A stretch of DNA of 64,000 nt from Hormoscilla sp. GUM202 (lineage in GTDB: Bacteria; Cyanobacteriota; Cyanobacteriia; Cyanobacteriales; Desertifilaceae), in the NCBI GenBank assembly GCA_005518205.2, contig RFFC02000005.1, positions 1-64,000 of the forward strand. The letters are read 5' to 3'. The translations under genes and the position numbers were made by a program. The notes under the pieces were generated by a model, which had not been told where the DNA came from, made no database searches, and worked only from the letters and a program-made list of their open reading frames with translations. Within the stretch, counting starts at the first letter, position 1. Each line of letters begins with the position of its first letter. This document shows positions 1-8,444 of this stretch, piece by piece.

Positions 1-634
1 TGCCTGCACAAAATGGCAATTTGTCAATCCCCCTAAATCAACCAATTTGGGCATCGAAAATCAACCTTTTTGGCACGCTCCTCGCCGGTTGGGGGCGAGA
101 GCGCTTTCCATCCTCGAAGGGGGCGAGAAGATCTCAGAACCACAACCACCGGCGCTCGCACTGAGGGAAAATCCAAAAAAAGCGCTCACACCGAAAGAAG
201 CGCGATCGCATTAGGGCGATCGCCTCACAGACTGCGAGAGCATCGTTCAGTACGCCGGTGCCAGCAGGTGACAACTGCGAGTCATAACCTCCCAGGGAAG
301 GAGCCTGTATACGCCGGTGCTAGCAGGTGGCGATCGCCATCAATAAGGTGCCACGAGAGCATCTCAAGAATGCATGAAGAAACCCGGTTTTGTGGAAAAA
401 CTGGGTTTCTGGGCTAGTATAGCTGGTAACAGCACGTTCGGATCCCCGCAGCCAAGAAGCAAAACTGGGATGCACCCGAGTAGCTTCGCCCATTGAGGGT
501 AATTCGCCCGACATGATATCAGAATATTTTCTAAATGCCAGAATAAAGAAACCAGGTTTCGCAGAAGTTACCTGGTTTCTGGGTGGGATTTGTTCCCTGG
601 ATATGCCTGCCAAGGGTTCGGGAATGATATAATT
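1..634. other. Repeat-rich stretch without a supported gene
   Basis: No convincing gene is seen here. The stretch holds HIP1 sites, two copies of a 20-base unit TACGCCGGTG[C/C]..AGCAGGTG at 251-270 and 310-329, two palindromes of the GAAACC..GGTTTC type (about 380-414 and 549-582), and at about 461-478 a sequence equal to the end of the ISKra4-type element found at 35.9 kb (AACTGGGATGCACCC). The open frames present are interrupted by, or built from, these repeats. Confidence 0.6.
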
Positions 635-1030
635 CTAGTTGGTCCGTGCTGTGTTACCTCCTTTGACCCAACCTTCCTGGAAGCTATCTGATACCCGCAC
701 GCGCTGCCAAACTTTATCAGAGCTTTCTCCCAGGACTAGCACCCGTTCATTATATCCGATGCCACCAATTCTAAGAGAGTTATAGCTGGGCCGATCGCGC
801 AGAATCAGACCGAGAGGCCAGGTAACGCGGGCTTCATAGGTTCTTGGTGGCAGTCCGCTCTGTTTTTTGCCACCAGGGATATCGTTAGCGAACATGGGTT
901 TAGGCGCAGGTGCCGTCATTTTGGTCATGAAGAAGCGAGCGCTGGTTAGGCAACCAGCGAAGACCAGGGCGATCGCGATCGCCAACCCCAGTAAGAACTG
1001 AGTTGTATAAAACAAAGCCTTAAGGATCAT
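635..1030 (-). CDS. Membrane-anchored SH3-like domain protein
   Basis: A 131-residue protein with one hydrophobic N-terminal segment (about residues 7-27) followed by a small globular part. The second half (LILRDRPSYNSLRIGGI ... VLVLGESSDKVWQRVRV ... EGWVKGG) has the look of a bacterial SH3 domain, a fold often used to bind peptidoglycan or peptides outside the membrane. It starts one base from the ycf46 stop codon, so the two genes are very likely transcribed together. Precise role unknown; the domain call is by pattern only. Confidence 0.7.
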   Translation of the reverse strand: MILKALFYTTQFLLGLAIAIALVFAGCLTSARFFMTKMTAPAPKPMFANDIPGGKKQSGLPPRTYEARVTWPLGLILRDRPSYNSLRIGGIGYNERVLVLGESSDKVWQRVRVSDSFQEGWVKGGNTARTN

Positions 1031-1031
1031 A

Positions 1032-2540
1032 TTAAAATGCGCCCATAGAGGAGATCAAACTGCTTTGTCGGGAAGCAAGGCGGGCTTTACCAGAGGCCGC
1101 CCAGTCTTGTAAGAACCGGATCTGTTCTTGAGCGGTGCGAGCCAGGGGGACAATTTGGCTAGCAGCTTCTAGAATATCATCTGTAGTGAAATCCCGGTTC
1201 TGGCTAAAGCCAATGTGCATGGCTTCAATTATAGTCTGCTCGATCTCGGCTCCCGAAAAATCAGGCGTTTCGTAGGCCAACCGTTCGATATCGTAGTTCT
1301 TTAAATTGTGGGGGCGCAGGCGGGACAAATGGACAGTAAATATTGAGCGGCGTTCTGCCTGGGAGGGCAAACCGACAAAGAAGATTTCATCAAACCGACC
1401 TTTGCGTAGCATTTCCGGGGGCAAAGCCTGGATATCATTGGCCGTAGCCACGACAAACACGGGTGAGGTTTTCTCCGCCAACCAGGTGATAAAGGTGCCG
1501 AAGACGCGGTTAGCTGTACCTGCATCCCCTTTGCCCCCTAAGCCCGAAAATGCCTTATCAATTTCGTCTATCCACAGCACGCATGGGGCCAGGGCTTCTG
1601 CTAGCTGAATCATCTGTCTGGTGCGAGATTCCGATTCACCCACTAAGCCCCCAAATAGACGCCCCACATCCAGCCGCAATAGGGGTAGGTGCCAGTGGTG
1701 GGCGATCGCCTTAGCGGTCAGGGATTTACCAGTACCCTGAATGCCCACCAGCAGCAAGCCGCGCGGATGGGGCAGGCCATAGCTTCTGGCCTGTTCTGAG
1801 AAAGCCCCTCCCCGTCTGAGCAACCAATCTTTGAGGTTATCCAACCCGCCGATATCGGAAATATCCTCTTTGGCCGGATAGAAATCTAATATTTGCGTTT
1901 GGCGAATTTTCTGCCGTTTTTCTGCGAGAATCAGTTCTACATCTTCCGGACGCAATTCCCCGTGATTGGCGATCGCCTTAGCCAGCACCCTGCGAATCCG
2001 TTCGATGGAGAGTCCCTGACAGGAGCGCACCAATTCATCTATATTTGTCCCAGTCAATCTTTTCCCGATCGCCCCTAACAAGCGTTCCAGTTCTGCTTTA
2101 ATTTGGTCGCTGGTTGGCAGAGGAAACTCCAGGACAGTAATCGCTTCCGATAGTTCTGTCGGAATTGCAATTTCTGGCGCTACTATGACCAAATTTTTCG
2201 GCTGAGACAGTAGCACCCGGGATAGATTCCGCAGCTTTCGAGAAATAGAAATATCTTCTAAAAACCTATTGAAGTCCCGCAGTACCAATATTGCTGCTGC
2301 CGTTATGGGCAATTTCTCTACAAATTCTAGCGCTTGCAAGGGATTTCGGCGTCCGAAACCCGCATCATTAGGATTTCCCTGATAGCCATCCACAAAATCC
2401 CAGATATATACAGCCCTATTTCCTAATTTGGCTGCGATATTGGCGATCGCCTCTTCTACTCTTTCCTCTTCTGCTGTCTGGATGTAGATCGCCGGGTAAC
2501 GCGATCGCAGCAATAATTCAAACTCCTCATTAAAATCCAT
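1032..2540 (-). CDS. ycf46: Ycf46-like AAA family ATPase
   Basis: A 502-residue AAA ATPase of the Ycf46 type, conserved in cyanobacteria and in red-algal plastids. An N-terminal alpha/beta region (about 1-210) precedes the AAA module. Walker A is seen at GIQGTGKS (about residue 267), Walker B at VLWIDEID (about 318), and the arginine-finger region in RKGRFDEIFF. Related cyanobacterial proteins have been linked to CO2 uptake and photosynthesis regulation, but the substrate is not known. It lies four bases downstream of the DUF177 gene in the minus-strand block that begins at rpmH. Confidence 0.93.
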   Translation of the reverse strand: MDFNEEFELLLRSRYPAIYIQTAEEERVEEAIANIAAKLGNRAVYIWDFVDGYQGNPNDAGFGRRNPLQALEFVEKLPITAAAILVLRDFNRFLEDISISRKLRNLSRVLLSQPKNLVIVAPEIAIPTELSEAITVLEFPLPTSDQIKAELERLLGAIGKRLTGTNIDELVRSCQGLSIERIRRVLAKAIANHGELRPEDVELILAEKRQKIRQTQILDFYPAKEDISDIGGLDNLKDWLLRRGGAFSEQARSYGLPHPRGLLLVGIQGTGKSLTAKAIAHHWHLPLLRLDVGRLFGGLVGESESRTRQMIQLAEALAPCVLWIDEIDKAFSGLGGKGDAGTANRVFGTFITWLAEKTSPVFVVATANDIQALPPEMLRKGRFDEIFFVGLPSQAERRSIFTVHLSRLRPHNLKNYDIERLAYETPDFSGAEIEQTIIEAMHIGFSQNRDFTTDDILEAASQIVPLARTAQEQIRFLQDWAASGKARLASRQSSLISSMGAF

Positions 2541-2543
2541 TTC

Positions 2544-3074
2544 TCAATTCTCTATTTTCAATCCTGCCAAACTGGCCCATCGCCGATCTAGTAGCGGTTG
2601 TGACTCCCTAGCATCAGGCCCTGGCTGAATGCCCGGACATTGGCGATCGCACAGTTGGCGGTGAGGCATTGACAAGCACAGATGTTCGTACAACCACCCA
2701 TCTGGATAAAAATAGCCCCTCGGGTGGAGGACTTCTACCAAATCTTCCAGTCCCACTTCCCGATTTTTCGGGCCGTCTGCGGCCCGATCTACGGGCCCAT
2801 CTGCGTCCTGTTTATCAGCAGCTGCATCCAACCAGATCAGTTCCGAAGTATCAACTTTCAGGCGGTGATTGTACTGCTGCAAACAGCGATCGCAGGTGAG
2901 AGTAATAATCGTTTCCGCTGTTGCTGAAACCTCCAGATAATTCCGTTGATGTCTCACCTGCATCCGTCCCGTCACCGCCGTCAGACTTTCCAGACCTGGT
3001 AGGCGATCGCGCACATCAAGAGAAAGAGTGCGATCGGGGGCTTTCACTAAGTTAGGAATATAAATTGGTTCCAT
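2544..3074 (-). CDS. DUF177 (YceD-like) family protein
   Basis: About 176 residues. I chose the ATG at 3074 (MEPIYIPNL) over one five codons upstream because family members start near this motif. The DUF177 signature is present: a CDRCLQQY cysteine pair near residue 70 and a C-terminal LCDRQCPG pair. In many bacteria the gene precedes rpmF and is tied to 23S rRNA biogenesis; here it sits in the rnpA-yidC block. The middle carries a small acidic insert (DGPVDRAADGP) encoded by an imperfect GC-rich repeat near 2760-2800. The upstream gap (3075-3289) is filled by heptamer repeats. Confidence 0.88.
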   Translation of the reverse strand: MEPIYIPNLVKAPDRTLSLDVRDRLPGLESLTAVTGRMQVRHQRNYLEVSATAETIITLTCDRCLQQYNHRLKVDTSELIWLDAAADKQDADGPVDRAADGPKNREVGLEDLVEVLHPRGYFYPDGWLYEHLCLSMPHRQLCDRQCPGIQPGPDARESQPLLDRRWASLAGLKIEN

Positions 3075-3086
3075 GACACCACTAAG

Positions 3087-3121
3087 CAATTCTCAATTCT
3101 CAATTCTCAATTCTCAATTCT
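3087..3121. repeat. Short tandem heptamer repeat (CAATTCT)n
   Basis: Five head-to-tail copies of CAATTCT. The same 7-mer runs again at 3194-3225 and, on the opposite strand, at 21253-21309 and 21798-21846. Such heptamer arrays are well known in filamentous cyanobacteria and have no established function. Confidence 0.9.
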
Positions 3122-3193
3122 GACAACCATTGATAACAATTGTTTCAGCGTTTCAATTTAAATGGGTGACAGCTTACCAGAAACATTGCTAAG

Positions 3194-3225
3194 CAATTCT
3201 CAATTCTCAATTCTAAATTCTCAAT
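3194..3225. repeat. Second short tandem heptamer array
   Basis: Four to five copies of CAATTCT with one variant unit (TAAATTCT), between the jag and DUF177 genes. The surrounding sequence (CAATTTAAATG.GTGACAGCTTAC.A / CAATTTCAATGCGCGACAGCTTAC) is itself duplicated at about 3150-3178 and 3269-3296, so array and flank seem to have been copied together. Confidence 0.8.
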
Positions 3226-3289
3226 GGCGAAAGTAATTTATAGCAAGGGTTTCAGCATTTAGATCCATGCAATTTCAATGCGCGACAGC

Positions 3290-3781
3290 TTACAACCGGC
3301 GCACTATCAGGCGTCTATCTGGTTCTCGACCCCGGCTTTCACTTGCGATATCCTCATAGGACTTGAGAAAAGTATGGACTTGGCGTCTTTCTGCCGCCGA
3401 TAGGTCCTTCATCTCAAACGGCACCCCCGTGCGACGCACCTGGGTAGCAGCATCAGATGCCAGCTGGAGTAACTCTGCTTGCCTGCGAGCTCGATAGCCA
3501 TTCAATTCAATTGTATAGGCAATTTGCTCATTTCTAGTACAGCCCAAATTTAGGATAGTATTTGCCAAATACTGAATTGCATCTAGGGCCACACCCTCCC
3601 TGCCCGTAGTTAATATTTCCATCTGTTGGGCCGTCAGATTCTGGGAGTCAATAGTCAGCCAGCAACTTTCCATTTCCGGTTCTGCTTGATTTTCTTGCCT
3701 GGTGACAGTTGCTGGCAAACCTGCTTTGTGCAGAAATTCTTCAAGCCACTCCTTACCTCGTTGGATTTGACTCTCATTCAT
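3290..3781 (-). CDS. jag: Jag/KhpB-like R3H domain RNA-binding protein
   Basis: About 163 residues, with the ATG at 3781 preferred; a GTG four codons upstream would overlap the yidC stop. The C-terminal third matches the R3H pattern (ERRQVHTFLK ... SESRGREPDRRLIVRR), and the preceding region (DAIQYLANTILN) fits the KH-like part of Jag. Jag/KhpB proteins bind RNA and influence cell division and envelope growth. The gene directly follows yidC, the conserved order in many bacteria. Confidence 0.9.
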   Translation of the reverse strand: MNESQIQRGKEWLEEFLHKAGLPATVTRQENQAEPEMESCWLTIDSQNLTAQQMEILTTGREGVALDAIQYLANTILNLGCTRNEQIAYTIELNGYRARRQAELLQLASDAATQVRRTGVPFEMKDLSAAERRQVHTFLKSYEDIASESRGREPDRRLIVRRL

Positions 3782-3789
3782 AAGCACAA

Positions 3790-4992
3790 TCACATCTTTT
3801 TCTTTTTAGCACCTTGCGACTTTTTCGTCATATCTGGTTCTGTTTTCTCTTTCTTCTTGTAACTTTTCCGCTCAAATGGCAGGACATCTTTTTGCTCTTC
3901 CTTTACATTCTTAGCCTCCTCCACGTCTACTATTTTTTGGATGTTCTCCGGCAGAGGCTCCCGGGACAAAATCAACGTCTGGCCCGTTTGGAAAATGTTA
4001 GCTATCACGATGTACATCAATACTCCAGCTGGCAGAGGGAAGAACAAAAACATGCCTGAGAACAAGACTGGCGTAATTTTGTTAACCGTCTGCTGCTGAT
4101 CGTTAGCATTGCTTGTTCCTTGACCTGAGAGATTCTGGTTGAGATACAAGCTGATGCCAAAAAACAGTACCATGCCCACGATATCCCAATTTATTTCCCC
4201 ATTTTCACCAACTGCCCCCACCTGGCCTAGAGCCTTGATGAATAGAAATCCTTTATTAGCGGCTAACCCTGGTATCGTTCCCTGAATGGTGACGTCTCCG
4301 GGCTGGAGGGCTACTATATTGCCCTGGTCATCGATCTGTACTCGTTCTTCGCCCTTGATGACTGTCCATTCTATTGCCAGATCCTGCTTATTTTCCGGGT
4401 GTTCTGCTAATATATCCTTGAAGGGTTTGCCTTCGGTAGTCTGAAACAATACCTTGGTTTTTTCTCCCACCCCCAGATTATTGCCTCCTGGAAGCAAAGC
4501 CACTACTGGTGCGCGAACCCCATCCGCTACATAGATATTCTGGGGCTTGGTGGCAAATGCTTGGGGCACTATTCGCTCGATCTGTGTTTCGGGAAATATT
4601 TGCAGATTGACTGAGTAATTGATATTAGCAAAGGGCGAACCCCGCAAGGTAGCGAACAGGGCAAACAACACGGGCATTTGCAACAGCACTGGCAAGCACC
4701 CTGCCAGAGGGTTGCCCACTTCCTTGAAGAGTTTACCCATCTCCTCCTGCTGTTTGGTTGGGTCGTCTTTATATCTAGTCTTAATTTCTTCTTGCCGCTT
4801 CTGCATGTAGGGCTGAACCGCTCGCGTGCGACGCATACTTCTAATGGAGCCTGCACTCAGAGGGTAGACTGCAGTACGAATTACCAGGGTTAGAGCCACG
4901 ATCGCTAATCCGTAGCTGGGCACGATCCCGTAAAAAAAGTCCAGGATCGGCAGCATTACATTGTTGGTGAGGAAACCGATACCAAAGTCCAT
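3790..4992 (-). CDS. yidC: YidC/Oxa1 family membrane protein insertase
   Basis: About 400 residues. YidC inserts proteins into the plasma and thylakoid membranes, alone or with SecYEG. I place the start at 4992 ([11 protein letters not shown]), the usual cyanobacterial N-terminus; the longer upstream frame runs through repeat sequence. Hydrophobic segments are seen near residues 22-43, 100-125, 275-295 and 320-345, with the conserved [16 protein letters not shown] in between. A hydrophilic domain between the second and third segments (about 150-265) is typical of cyanobacteria. The C-terminus is strongly basic ([11 protein letters not shown]), as expected for ribosome contact. Confidence 0.96.
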   Translation of the reverse strand: MDFGIGFLTNNVMLPILDFFYGIVPSYGLAIVALTLVIRTAVYPLSAGSIRSMRRTRAVQPYMQKRQEEIKTRYKDDPTKQQEEMGKLFKEVGNPLAGCLPVLLQMPVLFALFATLRGSPFANINYSVNLQIFPETQIERIVPQAFATKPQNIYVADGVRAPVVALLPGGNNLGVGEKTKVLFQTTEGKPFKDILAEHPENKQDLAIEWTVIKGEERVQIDDQGNIVALQPGDVTIQGTIPGLAANKGFLFIKALGQVGAVGENGEINWDIVGMVLFFGISLYLNQNLSGQGTSNANDQQQTVNKITPVLFSGMFLFFPLPAGVLMYIVIANIFQTGQTLILSREPLPENIQKIVDVEEAKNVKEEQKDVLPFERKSYKKKEKTEPDMTKKSQGAKKKKM

Positions 4993-5204
4993 ACTTTCTG
5001 AGTTTACCTTTTTGCTGGGGAACTTTTCTGAATCTAATCGTTGCTTGCGAATTGTTAATTGTGAATTGCGAAGCCTTAACCGTGCCCCTGAACGGGGCAC
5101 GGAGAAACACTGAAGTGTTTACTACGAACCATGCCTCCTGACAACTGACAACTTTCCATCTCGGGGTCCGGCTGCACCTAGTTAGCACAACCCAGGTGTT
5201 TACT

Positions 5205-5597
5205 TTAACTACTTTGAGCACCACTCTGTTTTTTGGCTTTGCTAGGCATTTTATCGTTGATGTAGTTATATACTTCTCGAAACTTGGGGATAGCTCTGAG
5301 TTCTATCTTGCTACCATCTTTGAGGGTGATGACCATATCTCCCCATAAGCCTAGTCCGCGAGACACCTTTACTATGTTAGTGATTTCCGAATAGATCAGA
5401 TCGGCCCGATCGCGTCCCATCCAGCCACCTGTAACAGAGATGCGGCGACTGGTTATCCGGAAGCGCAGCCACAGGGCCCTGACTATGGCCCCCACTGTCA
5501 GGGGCAAAAAAATCAGGGTCAAACCCAGTAACAGATTAAAGATCAAATCACCGATATGGGGTCCTCCCTCATAATACACGTCCTCTCGAATCCCCAT
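5205..5597 (-). CDS. PH-like domain membrane protein
   Basis: A 130-residue protein with one long hydrophobic hairpin (about residues 16-45) and a bacterial PH (DUF304-type) domain: FRITSRRISVTGGWMGR followed by SEITNIVKVSRGLGLWGDM. In cyanobacteria this gene is regularly found between rnpA and yidC, as here. Its start overlaps the end of rnpA by 29 bases, which suggests translational coupling. Molecular role unknown. Confidence 0.85.
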   Translation of the reverse strand: MGIREDVYYEGGPHIGDLIFNLLLGLTLIFLPLTVGAIVRALWLRFRITSRRISVTGGWMGRDRADLIYSEITNIVKVSRGLGLWGDMVITLKDGSKIELRAIPKFREVYNYINDKMPSKAKKQSGAQSS

Positions 5598-6174
5598 TGA
5601 GTACCTCCGCTTCTGCCAACATCTGCTCTAATTCTCGCAGAAATTGAGCAGAATCGCACTCCCCTGCTGCTAGTCGGGCCATTACTACCAACTGCCAACC
5701 AGGTGATAAACTCGGCAACAACTGGCGCATACAGGCCCGCAGTCGCCGCTTGATCCGATTGCGGATCGTAGCTTTTTTACTGACTTTCCTGCCCACAACA
5801 ATACCAACCCGGGTTGGCTGCGACCCAGCTGCAACCGGCGCATCGACCTGCGACTGGTGCTGAGGTTGGGGCGGTGTCCCCGGGGTAGTGCGACGTATCG
5901 CTGTGGTCTCCTCCCTCGTTCCCATGGCTCTGCCTGGGAACGTGCGACTAGCGCGAGGTTTCTCCCCCCTCGTTCCCATGGCTCTGCCTGGGAACGTGCG
6001 ACTAGCGCTCCCAGGAGAAACCTCACCAGGAGATGCAGCACCAGGAGACACCTCACCCGGGGACACTGGAGGCAAAGCTCTTAAAGTCAGATGAGGGGTG
6101 CGACGGGTTCTTCGACTCTGATAAACTGCTTCAAAGTCTCGCCAATGTCTGAGTCTATGGGCTTTCGGTAACAC
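5569..6174 (-). CDS. rnpA: Ribonuclease P protein component with in-frame repeat insert
   Basis: About 201 residues from a GTG start at 6174 (V/M-LPKAHRLRHWRDF), where the family normally begins; the usual family length is 115-130. RnpA assists the RNase P RNA in 5' processing of tRNA precursors. The RNR motif is intact (RNRIKRRLRACMRQL). Between the first beta strand (TPHLTLRAL) and VGIVVGRKVSKKATI lies an extra stretch of about 85 residues. It consists of SPGxxSPG repeats and two copies of SRTFPGRAMGTR encoded by identical 40-base repeat copies at 5915-5954 and 5969-6008. The gene starts 16 bases after rpmH. It is probably functional because the insert falls in a loop, but this is inferred. 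Confidence 0.93.
   Translation of the reverse strand: MLPKAHRLRHWRDFEAVYQSRRTRRTPHLTLRALPPVSPGEVSPGAASPGEVSPGSASRTFPGRAMGTRGEKPRASRTFPGRAMGTREETTAIRRTTPGTPPQPQHQSQVDAPVAAGSQPTRVGIVVGRKVSKKATIRNRIKRRLRACMRQLLPSLSPGWQLVVMARLAAGECDSAQFLRELEQMLAEAEVLNGDSRGRVL
5915..6008. repeat. Two copies of a dispersed palindromic repeat inside rnpA
   Basis: Identical 40-base copies at 5915-5954 and 5969-6008, spaced exactly 54 bases apart (18 codons). The core is a palindrome CGTTCCCA-loop-TGGGAACG followed by TGCGACTAGCGC. Both read in frame within rnpA. Related cores lie at 6993-7020, 35119-35148, 43324-43362 and 63762-63790. Confidence 0.9.
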
Positions 6175-6190
6175 TGCGCTTAGGAAATCA

Positions 6191-6328
6191 TTAGACGCTG
6201 AGGCGATGACGCCCCTTTCTTCTGCGAGCATTGATCGTTCGGCGGCCACTTTTGATCCGCATGCGAGCGCGAAAACCCGAGGTTCGCTTGCGTTTGCGTG
6301 TCGTCCCACCCAAGGTGCGTTTAGTCAT
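6191..6328 (-). CDS. rpmH: 50S ribosomal protein L34
   Basis: A 45-residue protein beginning [19 protein letters not shown] and ending GRHRLSV, the typical L34 sequence: very basic, with the RTSGFRARM core. L34 is part of the large ribosomal subunit. It heads the minus-strand block rpmH-rnpA-PH-yidC-jag, the order conserved in most bacteria. The ATG is at 6328 and the TAA ends 16 bases before the rnpA start. Confidence 0.97.
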   Translation of the reverse strand: MTKRTLGGTTRKRKRTSGFRARMRIKSGRRTINARRRKGRHRLSV

Positions 6329-6394
6329 AATACTTCCAGCCTCGTCAACCTCGTCAAAAAGTCACAATCGCTAATTATAGTACCAAAGTTGCGC

Positions 6395-6928
6395 TTATCT
6401 ATTAATGCTCAAATCCCAGGTGCCGATATAGCGAGGCAGGGGGATATCACCGGGAGTGAGGATGAGACATTTGAAGTAGTAGATGCCAAAGGTGGGGTTG
6501 ATGACGTTGGAGAAGACTAGCTCCACTTGAGTTCCCGCCGGTACTGGAGTTTCGGGATAAATTTCAATCAGGTTATTTTCCTGGTCCCAAATCACCTCCT
6601 GTAAAGGAATGGGCTTCCTTTTCACCCGGACTTGAATTTCTTCGGGGTCGAATTTGCCGTTGAAGCGCTCGGGATAGGAAACGGAAAACTGAGAAGCTGC
6701 CAGCTTCAGTTTCCTGGCGGGAATTCTCAGTCGGTAACGGTCCCACCGATCCGGTTGACCCCCGAAATCTAACCGGAAGGGTAACTGGTGTTCCCGCCCG
6801 GGACCTCCAAATATTGTCAATCCCGGAAGTCCATTGGCATAGCTGATGACTGGCACCCCTGTTACTAGACAGGAGGCGATCGCCAATGCAGAAAGACTGC
6901 GTCTGATGGGAGATTTTTTCTGTAACAT
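6395..6928 (-). CDS. DUF2808 family exported protein
   Basis: A 177-residue protein with a basic N-terminus and a hydrophobic signal segment (residues about 11-30, SALAIASCLVTGVPVISYA), so it is probably exported. The mature part matches the cyanobacterial DUF2808 family: RLRIPARKLKLAASQF, SYPERFNGKFDPEEIQV, and the C-terminal PTFGIYYFKCLILTPG. Function unknown. It lies upstream of rpmH on the same strand with 66 bases between them. Confidence 0.85.
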   Translation of the reverse strand: MLQKKSPIRRSLSALAIASCLVTGVPVISYANGLPGLTIFGGPGREHQLPFRLDFGGQPDRWDRYRLRIPARKLKLAASQFSVSYPERFNGKFDPEEIQVRVKRKPIPLQEVIWDQENNLIEIYPETPVPAGTQVELVFSNVINPTFGIYYFKCLILTPGDIPLPRYIGTWDLSINR

Positions 6929-6992
6929 AGAATTGTACCTGTACGGCTGTACTCCATGGACGGTTTTACCTGAGTATTATGGCCCGCCCTGG

Positions 6993-7020
6993 CGTTACCA
7001 GGCGGTCCCCAGGTAACGAG
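6993..7020. repeat. Dispersed palindromic repeat
   Basis: CGTTACCAGGCGGTCCCCAGGTAACG is an inverted repeat of about 9-base arms. It is a member of the same family as the copies in rnpA and the copy at 35119-35148 (CGTTCCCAGGCGGTCCCC..GGGAACG). The compensating change in both arms (TTCCC/GGGAA to TTACC/GGTAA) suggests that the hairpin is maintained. Confidence 0.75.
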
Positions 7021-7203
7021 GCTCGGTGGCAGGCTGAGGCAACTGGTGCTAGGGGATGACCCTAATAACTCTGCTAGACTGCCGGTAGATCCGGATGGGG
7101 CTATAGAACTTGTATGAATATGGTAGGCATGAGTTATGATAAAAGATATTTCAGTCGAAGGTGGGAAAAGATTGAACGACTCTCATGAGAACCTAGTAGA
7201 AAG

Positions 7204-8298
7204 ATGAATAAATCATATCAGGCCTGGGCAATGACGATCGGCGCGGCCCTAACGCTAGTGCAACCCCAAGCTGTTTGGGCTCTCGAATCGAGGGAAGTGA
7301 ACGAAATTGCGAAAGAAATCACCGTGAGGATCTCGGGGGGTGATAATGGCACTGGGGTGATTATTGCAAGAAAACGCAAAGGCGACCATTACTATATGTA
7401 TGTGCTCACCGCCCACCATGTGGTGCTTCGGCAAAATGATTACAAGATCAAGACTCCCGATAAAGAGGAATATGGCGTTGACTATAGCAAAATCAGAAGA
7501 CTACCTGCGGTAGACTTGGCCCTGTTGGAGTTCACCAGTACAACGAAATACAAGGTGGCGAAGATAGGCGATTCGGATCGATTGACCGAGGCTTCTGCTG
7601 TTTATACTGCTGGATGGCCAGTCCCGGGAAGCGCGATAACTGAAAGGATATATCAATTTACTGAGGGTAAAATTTCCGCTCTGCGAAGCAGTTCACTGGA
7701 AGGCTACACTTTGGTGTACACGAATAACACCCGTGCAGGGATGAGTGGTGGCCCGGTGCTGAACGAGCTAGGTCAAGTGATTGGCATTCACGGTAAAGCG
7801 GAGGGGGAACGTCTGTCTGGGGGTCAAGTGCTCAAGGCAGGTTTTAACTTGGGCATTCCCATCCAGACTTTCATTGACTCAATCTACGGAAATGGATTGA
7901 GAATAGGTAAACGAAACAATAACTATCATCCACCTCACATATATACAAGTCCTCGGATGAATTCTGCGATCGGACAAGGAGGTTATGAAGGTGAGAGCCA
8001 GACGGAGGGACAAGCGCCCGATCGGACTTCAAGGACTCCGAGGATTGATCCTCCGACTAACGATAACCGCTTTCCGTCTCACATAGTGCTCAACAATCAG
8101 AGTCAGCCATTTGTCCCCAATGACATCGATAGAATTGATTCAGTATTGATCCATAAAGATTTGCAGCCAGCAGCGTGTAATCAGAGTGCTGATGATTTAG
8201 TAAGGATTAGAATGGGACCCTATAAAGTATGTGCATATCCTAATCCTGGGACTAAGTATCGAGCAGCAACAGAACACGAATTTCCTTTCTGGCGATAA
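7204..8298 (+). CDS. Exported trypsin-like serine protease
   Basis: A 364-residue protein with a signal segment (about residues 8-26, ending VWALESR), then an S1-type protease domain. The triad can be placed at His72 (LTAHHVV), Asp104 (PAVDLALLEF) and Ser181 (RAGMSGGPV). The C-terminal 120 residues are low in order and polar, ending in a small cysteine-containing module (ACNQSADDLVRIRMGPYKVCAYPNP). Similar short exported proteases are common in filamentous cyanobacteria; the substrate is unknown. The next gene on this strand is also exported and may be functionally linked. Confidence 0.87.
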   Translation: MNKSYQAWAMTIGAALTLVQPQAVWALESREVNEIAKEITVRISGGDNGTGVIIARKRKGDHYYMYVLTAHHVVLRQNDYKIKTPDKEEYGVDYSKIRRLPAVDLALLEFTSTTKYKVAKIGDSDRLTEASAVYTAGWPVPGSAITERIYQFTEGKISALRSSSLEGYTLVYTNNTRAGMSGGPVLNELGQVIGIHGKAEGERLSGGQVLKAGFNLGIPIQTFIDSIYGNGLRIGKRNNNYHPPHIYTSPRMNSAIGQGGYEGESQTEGQAPDRTSRTPRIDPPTNDNRFPSHIVLNNQSQPFVPNDIDRIDSVLIHKDLQPAACNQSADDLVRIRMGPYKVCAYPNPGTKYRAATEHEFPFWR

Positions 8299-8444
8299 TT
8301 GATTAGCCGCCTCGAAAGTTGTATTGCTAGCCTAAATAAGCGGTAAAGTTGCCAAATAAGAATTTAGGCTAGCAATATGATGAGGATAAAGGTGGTTGAT
8401 ATAATTATGGTACAGATCGATAACAGTAACAGGTAGGTTAAGTT

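Noticed and set aside
320-613. A 97-codon minus-strand frame near the window start (MAGISREQIPPRNQ..)
   Set aside because: It is made mostly of GAAACC..GGTTTC palindromes and a sequence equal to an IS end; no family pattern and no ribosome-binding site.
3087-3225. CRISPR array in the heptamer-repeat regions
   Set aside because: The units are 7 bases, head to tail and without spacers; no cas genes are nearby.
5685-6094. Long open frames on both strands within rnpA
   Set aside because: They exist because the repeat insert is GC-rich and free of stops in several phases; they follow the RnpA frame and are shadows.
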